Assembly (NCBI GenBank): GCA_947179155.2
Contig: OX359278.1
Span: 12,917,879 to 12,981,878 of the forward strand
Reading direction: 5' to 3'
Source of the DNA: Hedera helix
Lineage: Eukaryota > Streptophyta > Magnoliopsida > Apiales > Araliaceae
DNA: 64,000 nt
Shown here: one piece after another, positions 1-11,919 of the stretch
How the letters are laid out: every line of letters starts with the position of its first letter
How positions within the stretch are numbered: the stretch's first letter is position 1
Position numbers and translations under genes: made by a program
Notes under the pieces: generated by a model
The model's database searches: none
Told to the model about the DNA's origin: nothing
Seen by the model: only the letters and a program-made list of their open reading frames with translations

Positions 1-260
1 TGATCAACAGCTCAAATCATGGTTGTTGGAATAGTTTCTGTGACAATTGATTGCTACGTATGAGGACCTATATATATATATCTATATAATAAAGTAGAAC
101 CACTTTTGAATTCTTAAATTGACAAACTACAAGAACGTCTCAGATTGATTTATCCAAATTTAATGACCAAGATTGATTTTTCCCTACTAAATTTCCCCCC
201 AAAACTCATACTAAATTTCCCCCCATAACTCATACTAAATTTCTCCTCAAAACTCATACT

Positions 261-296
261 AAATAATAATAGTAATAACAATAATAGTCATAATTA

Positions 297-341
<45 letters not shown>

Positions 342-372
342 CGATAATAATAATAATAATAATAATAATATT
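261..372. repeat. (AAT)n microsatellite
   Basis: An imperfect AAT/ATA trinucleotide run, with its purest stretch from about 300 to 340. It lies in intergenic DNA. Confidence 0.9.
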
Positions 373-746
373 TATAATTTTTATAATTTTCTTAATAATA
401 ATACAAATAATAATAATATTTTTATTTTTTAAATTTTAATTTAATTTTTCGTTATGTCATGCTTTCAGGCACGGGTAATTACTAGTATATATATATATAT
501 ATATATATAGTTATCTATAACTTCAGTAAATAAATCTTATATTGTTCAAAAAGTAATTTAATGGCGAATTTTAAAATTAATTTTTTACTTATTGCCACTA
601 AAAATTGCAATTAAAAGAAAATTTTATCGGCCGAAAAAAATTATAAAATTACCCAACTGGCCAGTAACTTGATATGTAACAAAAGTGCATGTCAGTGTTG
701 TTATATTGTGGGGATTCAGCTATGTAGAATATTTAATCAAGAGTCC

Positions 747-975
747 TCTCAATATGTGTCTGAAGAATATATATTAAATATGGAAAATAAAAGATGAGAT
801 TTATTAAAATATTATTTATTTATATATTTGTATTGAATTCAATATACATAATTCATTAATATATTATTTTTTATACATTAAATTTAATATAAATATATAA
901 ATAAATAATATTTAATAAATCTTATTTTTTATTTTTCGCGCTTAATATATACTTTTAACACATATATTAAAAAAA
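747..975. repeat. Foldback (MITE-like) inverted repeat
   Basis: Two arms of about 85 nt (747-835 and 888-975) are near-perfect reverse complements around a short AT-rich loop. The best-matching core is about 780-835 against 888-945. I could not fix a target-site duplication, so the superfamily is open. Confidence 0.65.
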
Positions 976-1183
976 AACCTTTAATCAAAAGGCAGGTTCC
1001 GACACAAACCTTTTATCTGAACTAATAGCAAAATCATTCTTATTGGTCGATACAAGGACAACATTCGAGTAAGAATAAAAAGTCAAAATTGGTGTTCAAT
1101 CAGAATGATGCAGGCATGTAGTTGATGTGATAACTAAAGATATTTTTAGATTTTATTAAATTGCATCTATTATATATTAAGAA

Positions 1184-1351
1184 AATTTTTAAATTTATTT
1201 AAAAAAATTATCTGTTAATTTTATTTATAAAAATGATGAAAGAATATAATTTTATTTTATTTGTATTTTATAAATAAGATGAAATCATATTTTTTTTTTT
1301 ATTAAAATAAAACTTATAAATAATTTTTTTAAATAAATATAAAAACACTCA
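1184..1351. repeat. Foldback (MITE-like) inverted repeat
   Basis: Arms at 1184-1232 and 1303-1351 are imperfect reverse complements sharing a T/A-rich core. The spacer is about 70 nt. No target duplication was identified. Confidence 0.55.
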
Positions 1352-1691
1352 TATATTAGCTTTCATATACGTTCAATTTAACACGCATTCCCTACAAACA
1401 TCACATCTCTTTCTTTTTCTTGACGTGTAACTGTTGTTTGTCAATTTCTCCTTTTATCATTATTGCAAACGTGTACCATAATATGTATCTGTTCCGAGCT
1501 AACATTGGTGGTTGGTTAAGGCAAAATAAACTTTTATAACTTGACCAACAATAAGAAATATAGAAATCTAACAATTTTATAAGCGTCCTCGTTAGTGTCA
1601 ACACTGTCATAGTCATCTTTCCATCTCTTGGAATTTTATATGTGCCCGCACATACACACAGCCAAACGGAGTAATTATTCTATATTTTTTG

Positions 1692-1823
1692 AGCATGGAT
1701 AAATAGTATGTTCTTCTTTCACATAAGGATGAGTTTCACGCATTGTGGTACGGGTTCTACCTCGTGTGAAGTTCACCCTCATGTGAGAGGGGGCATACTA
1801 TTCACCATACTTCATGGGCATGG
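1692..1823. repeat. Short hairpin-forming inverted repeat
   Basis: The left arm (1692-1737) and right arm (1763-1823) pair over about 45-50 nt, with a short unpaired centre. It is less AT-rich than its surroundings, so the pairing is unlikely to be base-composition noise. Confidence 0.6.
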
Positions 1824-2958
1824 TATAATTTTTCCAGGCAAACGTTAGTGTCCGCGCGCGCATGCATACGTGTGTGTATATATATATATAAAATGATTTA
1901 TAATAATTATTTGTTATAATATTTATTTCAATAAATTAATTTTTTATTATTTAACAAATAATTTAATAGTCTAAAAAAATTATGCTCAAGTCGCAACTAA
2001 AAATAGTGATTAGGGAGATTTTTTTTGGTTGGGTGGCCATTAAGAATAGCGATCAGATAAAACGATCATTTTTATTTTAGTTTAACTGGAGTAAGGGTCA
2101 GAAAAAAATGACATTGTTTCTCTGAGTGACGGTGAGGCGAAAACCAAAACAAAGTTTTGATTTTTGATCATGAATTCCAATGTGAAGGAGAAACCAGCCA
2201 AGCAATTCGTTGAATCTGGGATTGGGAGGAATTCCATATTTACGTCAAAATATCACTAGAACATATTCTATCGTAATATATGCATTATGATTATGTTATT
2301 CCAAGCAATTCATATATTAGTATAAATATAATATATTGACCAATAATATAATTAAATTACTAAATAAATAAAAATTACTCTATCCAATAATATATTTCTA
2401 ATAAAATTTTAACGATATCATAGCTCTGAAAATAATTTTCAAAAATAAGTACTATTAATTCATAATTATTTTCTTAAGATAATTGGATTTTTCGTGTGAC
2501 ATTATTTATGTTATGTAATAGTATTATTTAGAAAAACAAAAAGTTTATCATTAAAATTAAATAAATAATAAATAAATTTAAAAGAGAAAATCAAAATACT
2601 AACATGTAAAAAAAACAAAATAACATGTTAGGTCATAATTAATATTATTTATTCTATTTAAAATATAATATAAAAATAATAAATAAAATAAATACAAAAT
2701 TTAAAAATTAATAATAAGACTCGTGCAAAATATACTGCTAGTATATATAAATGGACAGATACGGGTGATAGATTGGATGGAATTGGGTGAGTGCGGTTAA
2801 AAGTAGGGTGTCCAGTGTTTTCCCATTCTAATCCTTTCTTATCTAATCTTAATCTTTATACTTAATAATAATTTTTTTTTATCCCTGTTCAAACTTGGAA
2901 TCAAGAATCTGATTCTATTTAAAAAGCAAAACTATTTTTTTCTTTTTTGTAACGGAGA

Positions 2959-2997
<39 letters not shown>
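2959..2997. repeat. (TTA)n microsatellite
   Basis: About 13 uninterrupted TTA units in intergenic DNA. Confidence 0.95.
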
Positions 2998-3812
2998 CTC
3001 TTTTAGTAATGTAATTATAAATTGATCTTCAGTTCAATGATGAAAAATATATTTAATACTGTCACGTTATTTTTTTGTTAAATAGTTAAACATTTTTTTA
3101 CGAAATTTTTACTTTTTATAAAAAAAAATAGTATAATAATATAATTATATAAAAAATCACTTTAATAATGTATTTATAAATTAAGAATCGAGTACGGTGA
3201 GAAAAAATAATAATTTAACTCATTTATAATACAATCTATTAATGCGCTCCCTTTTATCACATAGGATTCTTTACATGCAGCTCCATATGCTTGTGAACAA
3301 GTCTATATATATGTGCATATATTCATATGCCTAACCTAAATCCAAAAAACCTCTAGCTTTAACTTTTGAATTTTTTAAGCAGAAAGAAAAAATATTAGAA
3401 CATATTAACAAGGCACTGCAGGGACAAGACCAAAAGTTATACCAACAAAAAGGAACATATTATAAGTATTGCTCATCTTTGTTAATTCAATCTGAAGCCA
3501 TTGGAGGATTATTTATTAGTGCTAAGTAGCGATGCTGGTAAAGCATATACATTGTTATATTACAAGAAAATCAAGTACGAACTTAGTATTTCCTCTTTAA
3601 AAAAAAATGGGCCGCAGGTCAGGCACACCGCAGGCGCGAGCCATAACGAGTCGGGTCAAAATGATACAATTTTTTTTGTTAAAAAATTAAAGCAAAGGCC
3701 ATTTTTTTATGGACGGGTTGGGTCACATTTTGTCAGGTTTAAGAACATTCATGTGGGTACACACACACAAACACATAAGGACATGCTCGTGTGTATATAT
3801 ATATATATAGAC

Positions 3813-4470
3813 GCTAATATTTTAATTTTTTAAATCTCATAAGTAATATTTTAATTTTTTGCAAAACCATCATATCGACCAATTTTAGTCAAAATAAATT
3901 TTATGAGATAATAAACTATTCATCAAGACAAATAATTAAAAAAAATTGAAAAAAAAAACTAGTCTAAAGTTATAAAATATAATAAACCCAAATAAATAAA
4001 GAATTTTTTTTTATATTATTTCTAGGTATATTATTTGGAGGTATTAAATCCGTTTTCATGTATAAATTGTTGGTATAGATGACAGTTTAATGGGTATTAA
4101 TAAATAGGTATCATACAGTTTTTTTCCAAAAAAAGTAGGTTTCGTTTTATAATATCTGATTGGAAGAATTTTTTCCCCCTTCATTTATTTTGGTTTATTA
4201 TATTTTACAACATCAACCTAATTTATTTTATCTCATAAAAAATATAAATAAAAATTTTGTTTCGTATATTACTATTTTATTATTGTGTTTTTGATTTTAC
4301 CCCTCTAATTAGAAAGAATATTTTTTAGTGTGTAAATAGGCTATTTTACCTTTTAAAAACTCATATATTGCGCACATGATTCATTTATTTTGACCAATAT
4401 TAATCAGAGAGGATGATTTGGCAAAATATTGAAATGTTAGCTATTAAATTGCAAAAATTAAAACATTAGC
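3813..4470. mobile_element. Foldback MITE-like element, about 658 bp
   Basis: The ends are long, imperfect inverted repeats: GCTAATATTTTAATTTTT on the left and its near-complement ending CATTAGC on the right. Similarity carries on inward for more than 100 nt, covering the segments around 3850-3905 and 4380-4440. I see no clear target-site duplication and no coding capacity. It is a non-autonomous DNA element of undetermined superfamily. Confidence 0.6.
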
Positions 4471-4858
4471 CTCTATTAACATTTCAATCATCATCCGTTA
4501 TTTATGCATGAACTTTTCAAAATTTTCTTAAATTTTCAGATTTTAACCTTCTGTTGGAACTAGAACTGCACTCCTACTTTATGACGATGGGTGCAATTAT
4601 ACAAATGAAGCACCTTCCTACCATTGCTTTATTGTTACCACATTTCTTGAAGCTGGAATTTGGTCTAGGAGACAAATAATACGAAAGGTTGGTACTGGTG
4701 AAATAATTTTTACTTATTTTTGTTTGCTTTTAGAAAATCTGTGCAAACTGAGAGTAATGCTTTGCAATTATTGGAAAGGGAAGTTAAATAATTGGACCAT
4801 TTTTGGTCCATGGAGTGCGGGGCTGGTTATGTTAGGTCCTGTGGAATATAGTAGCAAT

Positions 4859-5429
4859 TAGGGCTGTCAACGGGGCGGGTCTTGACCCGGACCCGACCCG
4901 AACCCGATCCGTTTATCCGGATTCGGATTTAGTTTTAAAATTCGATTACCCGATTACCCAATTATCAGATAACTAAATGGATCGGATTTGGATTCATATC
5001 AATCCGACCCGATAATACTCCGATCCGATTATTGCTTAAATGTTTTATTGGAGTGAAAGTATTTTTTTTATTCAGATAGTTTTGTCATATTGTATTATGT
5101 AATGATCAAGTCATGATGAATCATGGATATACAGGCTGATGCTGATGTGTGTGTTTATCATGTTAATTAGATAGTTTTGTCATATTGAAATATCATAACT
5201 GGTAGTCTGGTACATGTTAGTTGTTACTGAGATATTGAAAGATCATAACATGTTACTGAACTTAATCGGGTCGGATTATCGGATCGAATTATCAGAGTAT
5301 TATCGGATTCGGTCATTAATATTTGAGATCCGTCAGGTTATCTGATATGTTCCGAATCCAATAATTCCTTATCGATTTGGATCCGGATCACCCCCGATCC
5401 GATCCGAATCCGACCCGTTGACAGCCCTA
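4859..5429. mobile_element. hAT-like MITE with perfect 8-bp TSD, upstream of BGLU gene 1
   Basis: A 571-bp non-coding element with 16-bp perfect terminal inverted repeats (TAGGGCTGTCAACGGG at the left, the exact reverse complement at the right). It is flanked by the 8-bp direct duplication GTAGCAAT (4851-4858 and 5430-5437). An 8-bp TSD and TAGGG-type termini are hallmarks of the hAT superfamily. The subterminal regions are rich in CCCGAC/GGATC motifs. It ends 183 bp before the start codon of the first beta-glucosidase, so it makes up much of that gene's proximal promoter. Confidence 0.9.
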
Positions 5430-5611
5430 GTAGCAATATAGAGATGGTGATTGCTGAAAAGTAGGATGCCACTTCCATTGGCTACCACCTGAATTTTACT
5501 GCCACCTCCATTCCAGGAGTCCACTAATGACAGTACAGTGATTTTGAAATTGAATAAATTTGGTAGCTCTCTCTTGAAGAACCAGCTGGATACTCTTGCT
5601 TACCCTTTATC

Positions 5612-8600
5612 ATGAGGCTTCTAATAATATTGTTTCATGCTCTCTTTGTCTTTAAGGCATCCTTATCTTTAGCCTCATGTAGTTTAATTAATATCATAGC
5701 TCCCAACAGAAGTTCACATCCATCTTCATTTCCAAGCAAATTCCTATTTGGAACTGCATCCTCTTCTTATCAGGTTCAACAGTTATTTTCTTTTGTCAGT
5801 TTTAGATGTATATATCAAACCAGATTACGCTATCTGCTTTCATAAATGTATGTATATTATTGTTAATTGCTAGCCTTTACAGTATGAAGGAGCTTTCTTG
5901 AGTGAAGGAAAAGGCCTCAGTAACTGGGATGTTTTCTCCCATGAACCTGGTGAATTTACCGTATTTTGTTGTGACCTTGCGCATAATTTTATTTTATTTT
6001 TTAATGGAAATTTGCGTGGGCTATTGCAGGTAAAATTGTGGATGGAAATAACGGAGATGTTGCGGTTGATCAGTACCATCGTTATCTGGTACTCTAGTTT
6101 ATGCATGAAACTTGATGTGCTTCAGCTTTATGTAGTTGGTACCGGTAGTACTAAATACTCCCTCCTTCTGTCCGTTGTTCCAAAATATAAGATAAGTGTT
6201 AATTTTTTAAAATTAATTTGATATATTTTCAAATTTAAAATTAATGTAATTCATTTAACTTTTGAAAACAACAAGCCTAGTAATTTTTAGATTTTTACGA
6301 TTTTCATAATTGTATTATCTAAAGCTAGTGAATATAAGTCTTGTAAGTTTTAGATAATTTTCGATTTTTATAATTGTATTGCCTAAAACTAGTAAATTCA
6401 TAATAATTTTCAAATTCAAAACTGACGCGATTCATTTGGTTAACAGTGTAACATAAATGTTAAAGAGCAATGTTGTGAGACATTGATGCATGCAGATTTT
6501 AATGTGTAATCAAGATAAAGGCGAAGCGAGTGGATCCCAATAAACTGAAAAATTAATTAAACTGATATTAGATTAAGGCGTAAGCAAATTATGTTTGTCT
6601 GGTGTCTTAATATCTAAAAATGAAGAGCTCGTGGAATTAATACAGGAGGATATTGAGCACATGGAATACATTGGGGTGACTAGCTATCGTTTATCGATAT
6701 CATGGGCAAGAATTTTACCTAGTACGTTTCACCATTTTATGATGAAAGAAAAAAGCTTCTAATTTGGTGTATCTATTTGTTCCTTTGGCCGGTAAATACT
6801 TCTCGTCTTATTTTAATCAGAGGGAAGATTTGGAGATGTGAACATGGCTGGCATCAAGCACTATAACAAGCTAATTGATGCTCTTCAGAACAAAGGTTGT
6901 GTTTTACATTATGCTACGCAATTGCATGCACAACAGGAGTTCAAGTTAAAGGTGGCGATATGCCAAATCATCAATCCATTTGTCATTGTGAATATGTAAT
7001 TGACATGTATTGGTTTCAGGGATTCAACCATTTGTCACACTGACGCATTTTGACATTCCACAAGAACTTGAAGATCAATATGGAGCTTGGCTAAGTCCTA
7101 AAGTGCAGTAAGTATTGGTAGTAATGTCTTACAGTCGTTGCAGTCTCGTTTTCATTTATCAAGATAGGTTATGGTTTTACTCCATATATATATATATATA
7201 TATATGCATTCACATGATAGTGTTCAAAATTTACCACTAAAGTGCATCATATATATTTCTCAGGGAGGATTTCAAATTCTACGCGGATGTATGTTTCAAG
7301 TACTTTGGGGACCGAGTGAAGTACTGGATAACCTTCAATGAGCCCAATGTTGCAGTGATTCGCGGATACAGGTCAGGGATTTTTCCACCTGCTCGTTGCT
7401 CAGTGTCATTTGGTAATTGTAGCGTTGGCAATTCGGAGAGCGAGACTTTCGTTGCAGCTCATAATATGATCCTATCACATGTTGATGCTGTCCACATATA
7501 CCGAACTCAATATCAGGTATTTCATTTACCTGATGAAATACTTACTCTGTAGTTTCTTTGCGTGCAAAGCAATTAGTTTCTATTTATTTCCTCAGGAAAA
7601 ACAAAGGGGTATCATTGGAATTGTTATGAATGCCATATGGTTTGAACCCATCAGCAATTCCTCTGAAGACAAGTTAGCAGCTGAGAGAGCTCAATCTTTT
7701 CATATGAATTGGTAATCACTTTTTATTCGCTCTCTGTGTGTGTGCGTGTGCGTGTCTGAGTGAGTAGAAGAGGAGAGAGAGAGAGATTTTGTAATGTAAA
7801 ATTTGAACCTAATTCTTATTATCCTGTTTTGGACGGTAGAACACAGAGAGGGGAAAGGAAGAAGCAAGAATAACCTAGTCAGCATGCCCAAATGAAACCT
7901 TCGTATTCAGTTTCTTATTATCATTTGCCCTACCTCTTCATCCCTCTGCTGCAGTAATAGACAGACAGGGGGCTAATTTTGCCTACTCATATTGTAACTT
8001 ACAGGAGTTAAAATAGCCTCTCCCAACACCAATTCTCCAATACTACATGGCTGCTATATAACTTATTTTGGTCCCATACTCAAATTTAAACTTCAATGCA
8101 GGTTTCTGGACCCGATTATGTTCGGGAAATACCCTGCAGAAATGCATGAAATCTTAAGAAGTTTATTGCCCACCTTCTCAAAAACTGATCTGAACAAGCT
8201 GAAGAACGGATTGGACTTTATTGGACTAAACCATTATACCAGCTTCTATAGCAAAGACTGTATATACTCTCCATGTGAAGAAGGATCAGGAGTTACAATG
8301 ACAGAGGGTTATGTTCTCCGAACAGCAATGAAGGATGGTGTTCCCATTGGACAATCTGTATGTTTCCTCACCTTATAATCTATACTGACTGCAACTTAAG
8401 CTATTAAAACTTTAATTTATTATTTTTCTTTAGACTACAGTAGACTGGATATTTATTTACCCCGAAGGAATGCATAAGGTTATAGCATACGTGAAGGACA
8501 GATACAACAATGCACCCATGTTCATTACAGAAAATGGTTAGTGCCAAACAGTCTTGAATGAATTTTCTCAGTCATACTCCGGCTAAGAATGTCGGAAAGC

Positions 8601-9418
8601 TGTTACAAGCATTCAAAACACAGTTTTAGTATGTATATACATGAGACAACAAGTGTCTAACATGATCAGGGGACGAATTTTGTTTGTAGGTTTTGGCGAG
8701 ATGAGCAATCCCAATTCAAGTATCCAAGTCATCCTCAATGATGTGGAAAGAGTGCATTACATGAAGCACTACTTGGAGGGTGTCGCAACAGCATTAAGGT
8801 ATTTATTTTAAGGCCATTTTCCCCTTGAATGTGTCTCATGTCCTAATTAACAAAATGTGAATCGTAGACTTTCTTAATATCTAGATGTACAAGTTTTGTT
8901 GTGCTTGGTAGCCATAAATATCAATGTAAGTAGCTAAAATCCCACGTCAGATTTTGACCCGAGTAACAAAATCAACATTTCACAATCGGATCCAAACATA
9001 ATATTTAAAAATTTATTTCGTTGCTGATTTTTCAAATGTATGGTGGTGGAAAATGACTCAGATGACACAAATAATTTCTGGTAAATTTGGTTGTGTTTTT
9101 GGTCTAGGTAACCTCTATAGCTATCAACATTTTTTTAACTTTTTTTTTCCAATAAAGATTGAAGATTGAAGATCCTATTTATCTTAATTAATCGTTGTTA
9201 TATATATATATATATATTTCAGGAATGGTGCAGACGTGAGAGGCTACTTTGCTTGGTCACTGCTTGACAACTTTGAGTGGTTATCTGGGTATACAATAAG
9301 ATTTGGCTTATATTATGTTGACTATTCAACCCTCAAAAGAATTCCAAAATTATCAGCAACTTGGTACAAACAGTTCATTTCTAACCAGACGTTCATAAAC
9401 TGTACCAATGCAATATAA
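5612..9418 (+). CDS. GH1 beta-glucosidase, BGLU45/46/47-like (tandem copy 1)
   Basis: A complete 12-exon gene encoding 519 residues. Exons: 5612-5773, 5883-5949, 6030-6088, 6646-6721, 6821-6895, 7020-7107, 7264-7516, 7596-7711, 8102-8357, 8434-8536, 8690-8798, 9223-9418. All introns are GT-AG and the reading frame is continuous. The start ATG opens a hydrophobic signal peptide (about residues 1-22), so the enzyme should be secreted to the apoplast or vacuole. Family 1 retaining-glycosidase motifs are intact: FGTASSSYQ, acid/base Glu202 in TFNEP, NHYTSFY, nucleophile Glu417 in ITENG, and the sugar-binding WSLLDNFEW. The phrase DIPQELEDQYG recalls the Arabidopsis BGLU45-47 group, which cleaves monolignol glucosides such as coniferin; that substrate is inferred. 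Trp389 (DWIFIYP) keeps the usual aglycone-site tryptophan. The length is normal for the family. It pairs in tandem with the gene at 11920. Confidence 0.95.
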
Positions 9419-9693
9419 TGTAGAAATCACTTTCAAATGCCATTACTTGCGAGTTTTTGTTTATTTTCTCGATACTTTTGATGATTAGTGTGATGTCTAC
9501 TGCTTTACTAGACAAACCTATAAATTTTTAAACTGTACCAATTTATAGGCAAGGAATATTTCATTCATGGTTTGATGATGCTCTTTACCGCCTTAAATAA
9601 GAGTTAACATTCGAGTTACAAGGATAACGACAACGTAATGAGAGAGATAAACACACAATGATTATTTTGGGTCTAAAATACTGATTGAGAACG

Positions 9694-9884
9694 AGTAATT
9701 ATCCAGTCGTCCCGAAGTATAGCCACGTGGTATTTCAAACCAAATCACATCTCTCTATTTTAGTAGGTCCCTCCATATTTTAGTAGGTCCAGAACTACAT
9801 ACAATAAGATATAACTAAAATTGAGAGATGTGATTGATCTAAAACACCACGTGACTGCGCTCCAGGACTATTGAATAATTTTCC
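9694..9884. mobile_element. Hairpin MITE downstream of BGLU gene 1
   Basis: Arms of about 70 nt (9694-9766 and 9814-9884) are strong imperfect reverse complements. They share CACGTGG, AATCACATCTCTC and the outer AATTATyCAGT-like end, around a roughly 48-nt loop. A transcript through it would fold into a long, miRNA-precursor-like hairpin. TSD not resolved. Confidence 0.75.
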
Positions 9885-10748
9885 ATTGAGAACTCAACAA
9901 AAAATTGTACCCTTTCAGTTTTTCTTGAGACCAAGCCAAAGGAAAGACTTATTTTGTTTCTAAAACCAAATTGAGTAAATGAAAATGAACATGTTCATGA
10001 GTGCGGGTATAAGTGTTATTGTTTATGGGGATATTTTTATTTTTATTTTTATTTTGGTTGGGAGAGGAGGGATGACAATAGCACAAAATCACGTAATTTT
10101 GAATATTTATTATTGGCAACTTTATTATTTTATCATTTTAATTAATAACAATTTCAACATTTCACAATTTTGTTATTCAAGATTATCTTATATTGGATTG
10201 TTATCATAACTAACTAGGTAGCTTATTTATCAAGAACAATAGCTCGTTTATTGTTGCGCGTGGTTCCTACTTTTATTAAATCTCGATAGATAGATCACGC
10301 AAGTACGGGTGGTTATATAAGTTCTCATATAGGAAAAAAGAATCTAAATCATGGCTAAGTAATTTTTTTTAAAATTTATAATAATTATTTTTATTTATGA
10401 AATTTCAAAATAAAAAATTTAACCTTAAAAATAAAATTACGGTCTTTTTATTCAGATACCTTATAAACTAAACCAACATAGATATAATATATATAAGAAA
10501 ATTATTTATGGCAAATTGACCTGTCACAACAAAGACGAGCGACAGGGACAATTAGCATAATTTTGGCCTACCGCAAGAAGTGGTACCGATATGGCCAAAA
10601 TTACACGTAAATTAGTCTGCCGTAACAAAAATGCTCAACATAAGCTTACTACAAAAAAGATGAGCGGCAAGAACAATTTACAACAAAAATACCTTCTGCA
10701 TTGATTATTGAAATAGTGTCTCAACAACCGATTTTCCTGAACGAACAC

Positions 10749-10750
<2 letters not shown>

Positions 10751-10812
<62 letters not shown>
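10751..10812. repeat. (TA)n(CA)n compound microsatellite
   Basis: About 20 TA units followed by about 11 AC units, at the left edge of the duplicated repeat block upstream of gene 2. Confidence 0.95.
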
Positions 10813-10905
10813 GTATGTATGTATGTTAAATATCTCACAATGCTTAGCTTGTCTTTCTAACCATAGGAGTTGGTCTAGTGAGAGTGAATGCTCAGGTCCC
10901 ACCAA

Positions 10906-11199
10906 TAGGGGTGACAAAAAAATTCGATTTTTTCGGTATATAGGGTATACCGGACCGGTCCGAACCGACCGGTTCGATACAAAAAAAACCGGTCCGGTAC
11001 CGGTTCGGTATACCGATACTAACCGGTTCGGAGTTTTGTGGAAACGGTATTAACCGGACCGAATCGGTTGTACCGGTTTTCTATTATTTTTTTTTTAAAT
11101 TTGTATTATTATTATTATTAAATAATTAATAATAATAATAACAATAAAAACATTATTATTATTAATAAATAATTATTATTATTAATAAATAATTAATAT

Positions 11200-11234
<35 letters not shown>

Positions 11235-11453
11235 ATATTTTTATTATTATTAATTATTTAATAATAATAAAATAATAATAATAATAAAATAATACTAACC
11301 GGTTTTTTTCGGTAAAAACCGGTACCGAACCGACTAACCGATTCGGTATACCGGTTCAACCGGTACCAGTTTCGGTATCAATTTTTGTACTCTTTCGATT
11401 TCGATTCGGTTTCAGTTCGGACCGGTTCGGTTTTAACCGGTTGAACACCCCTA
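10906..11453. mobile_element. hAT-like MITE with 8-bp TSD upstream of BGLU gene 2
   Basis: A 548-bp non-coding element beginning TAGGGGTG and ending CACCCCTA. It is flanked by the 8-bp duplication CCCACCAA (10898-10905 and 11454-11461). The subterminal parts are dense in CCGGTTCGG/CCGGTACCGG motifs, and the centre is a long ATT/AAT run. The paired repeat copy at about 11701-11720 keeps the uninterrupted target sequence, so the insertion is shown directly inside this window. It ends 466 bp before the start codon of gene 2. Confidence 0.9.
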
Positions 11454-11583
11454 CCCACCAACAATTTGAATATCTCACAATGCTCAGCTCGTCTCTCTAA
11501 CCAAAGGAGTTGGTCCAGTGAGAGCGAATGCTCAGGTCCCACCAACAACATCAATAGAATAGATGCATTAGATCTCAATTATT

Positions 11584-11586
<3 letters not shown>

Positions 11587-11615
<29 letters not shown>
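11587..11615. repeat. (TA)n microsatellite
   Basis: About 14 TA units inside the duplicated block upstream of gene 2. Confidence 0.95.
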
Positions 11616-11627
<12 letters not shown>

Positions 11628-11919
11628 GTTAAATATCTCACAATGCTCAGCTCGTCTCTCTAACCAAAAGAGTTGGTCTAGTGAGAGCGAATGCTCAGGT
11701 CCCACCAACAATTTGAATATCTCACAATGCTCAGCTCGTCTCTCTAACCAAAGGAGTTGGTCCAGTGAGAGCGAATGCTCAGGTCCCACCAACAACATCA
11801 ATAGAATAGATGCATTAGATCTCAATTATTCCATCTCAATTATTGTTGGAAAATTGTGTCATGTTCTAATGCCAGGCGACACCATACTGAGGTAGCAGCA
11901 GCTCATTGGCTGGCTATCA

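Larger units (their letters stand above)
1..4850. other. AT-rich intergenic region, no supported gene
   Basis: No gene is supported here. The longest open frame (3501-3833, plus strand) has no recognisable motif, runs into an AT microsatellite and is probably chance. The region is made of AT-rich DNA, trinucleotide and TA microsatellites and several foldback repeats, which are listed separately. Confidence 0.7.
10824..11834. repeat. Duplicated cluster of ~83-bp repeat units upstream of BGLU gene 2
   Basis: Four copies of a unit of about 83 bp, running from AATATCTCACAATGC to GGTCCCACCAA. They lie at about 10827-10905, 11466-11548, 11630-11711 and 11715-11795. The units form two matching pairs, each preceded by a TA microsatellite plus GTATG repeats and followed by the same 40-bp tail (11549-11586 and 11796-11834). 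The whole block has therefore been duplicated once. The left pair is split by a MITE. The unit itself was not recognised and shows no convincing coding pattern. Confidence 0.85.
9419..11919. other. Intergenic region between the two beta-glucosidase genes
   Basis: There is no gene here. It holds the 3' flank of gene 1, a hairpin MITE (9694-9884), a stretch at about 10500-10700 with repeated CGGCAAGAACAA-type motifs that faintly recall CACTA subterminal repeats (weak), microsatellites, and a repeat cluster carrying a hAT-like MITE directly upstream of gene 2. Confidence 0.7.

Noticed and set aside
3501..3833. 110-codon open frame, plus strand
   Set aside because: No motif, ends in a TA microsatellite at the edge of a foldback element, composition like the surrounding intergenic DNA; most likely chance.
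10500..10700. CACTA transposon end
   Set aside because: The TTACTACAAAAAAGATGAGCGG stretch and repeated CGGCAAGA motifs are suggestive, but no matching opposite end, 3-bp TSD or transposase was found.
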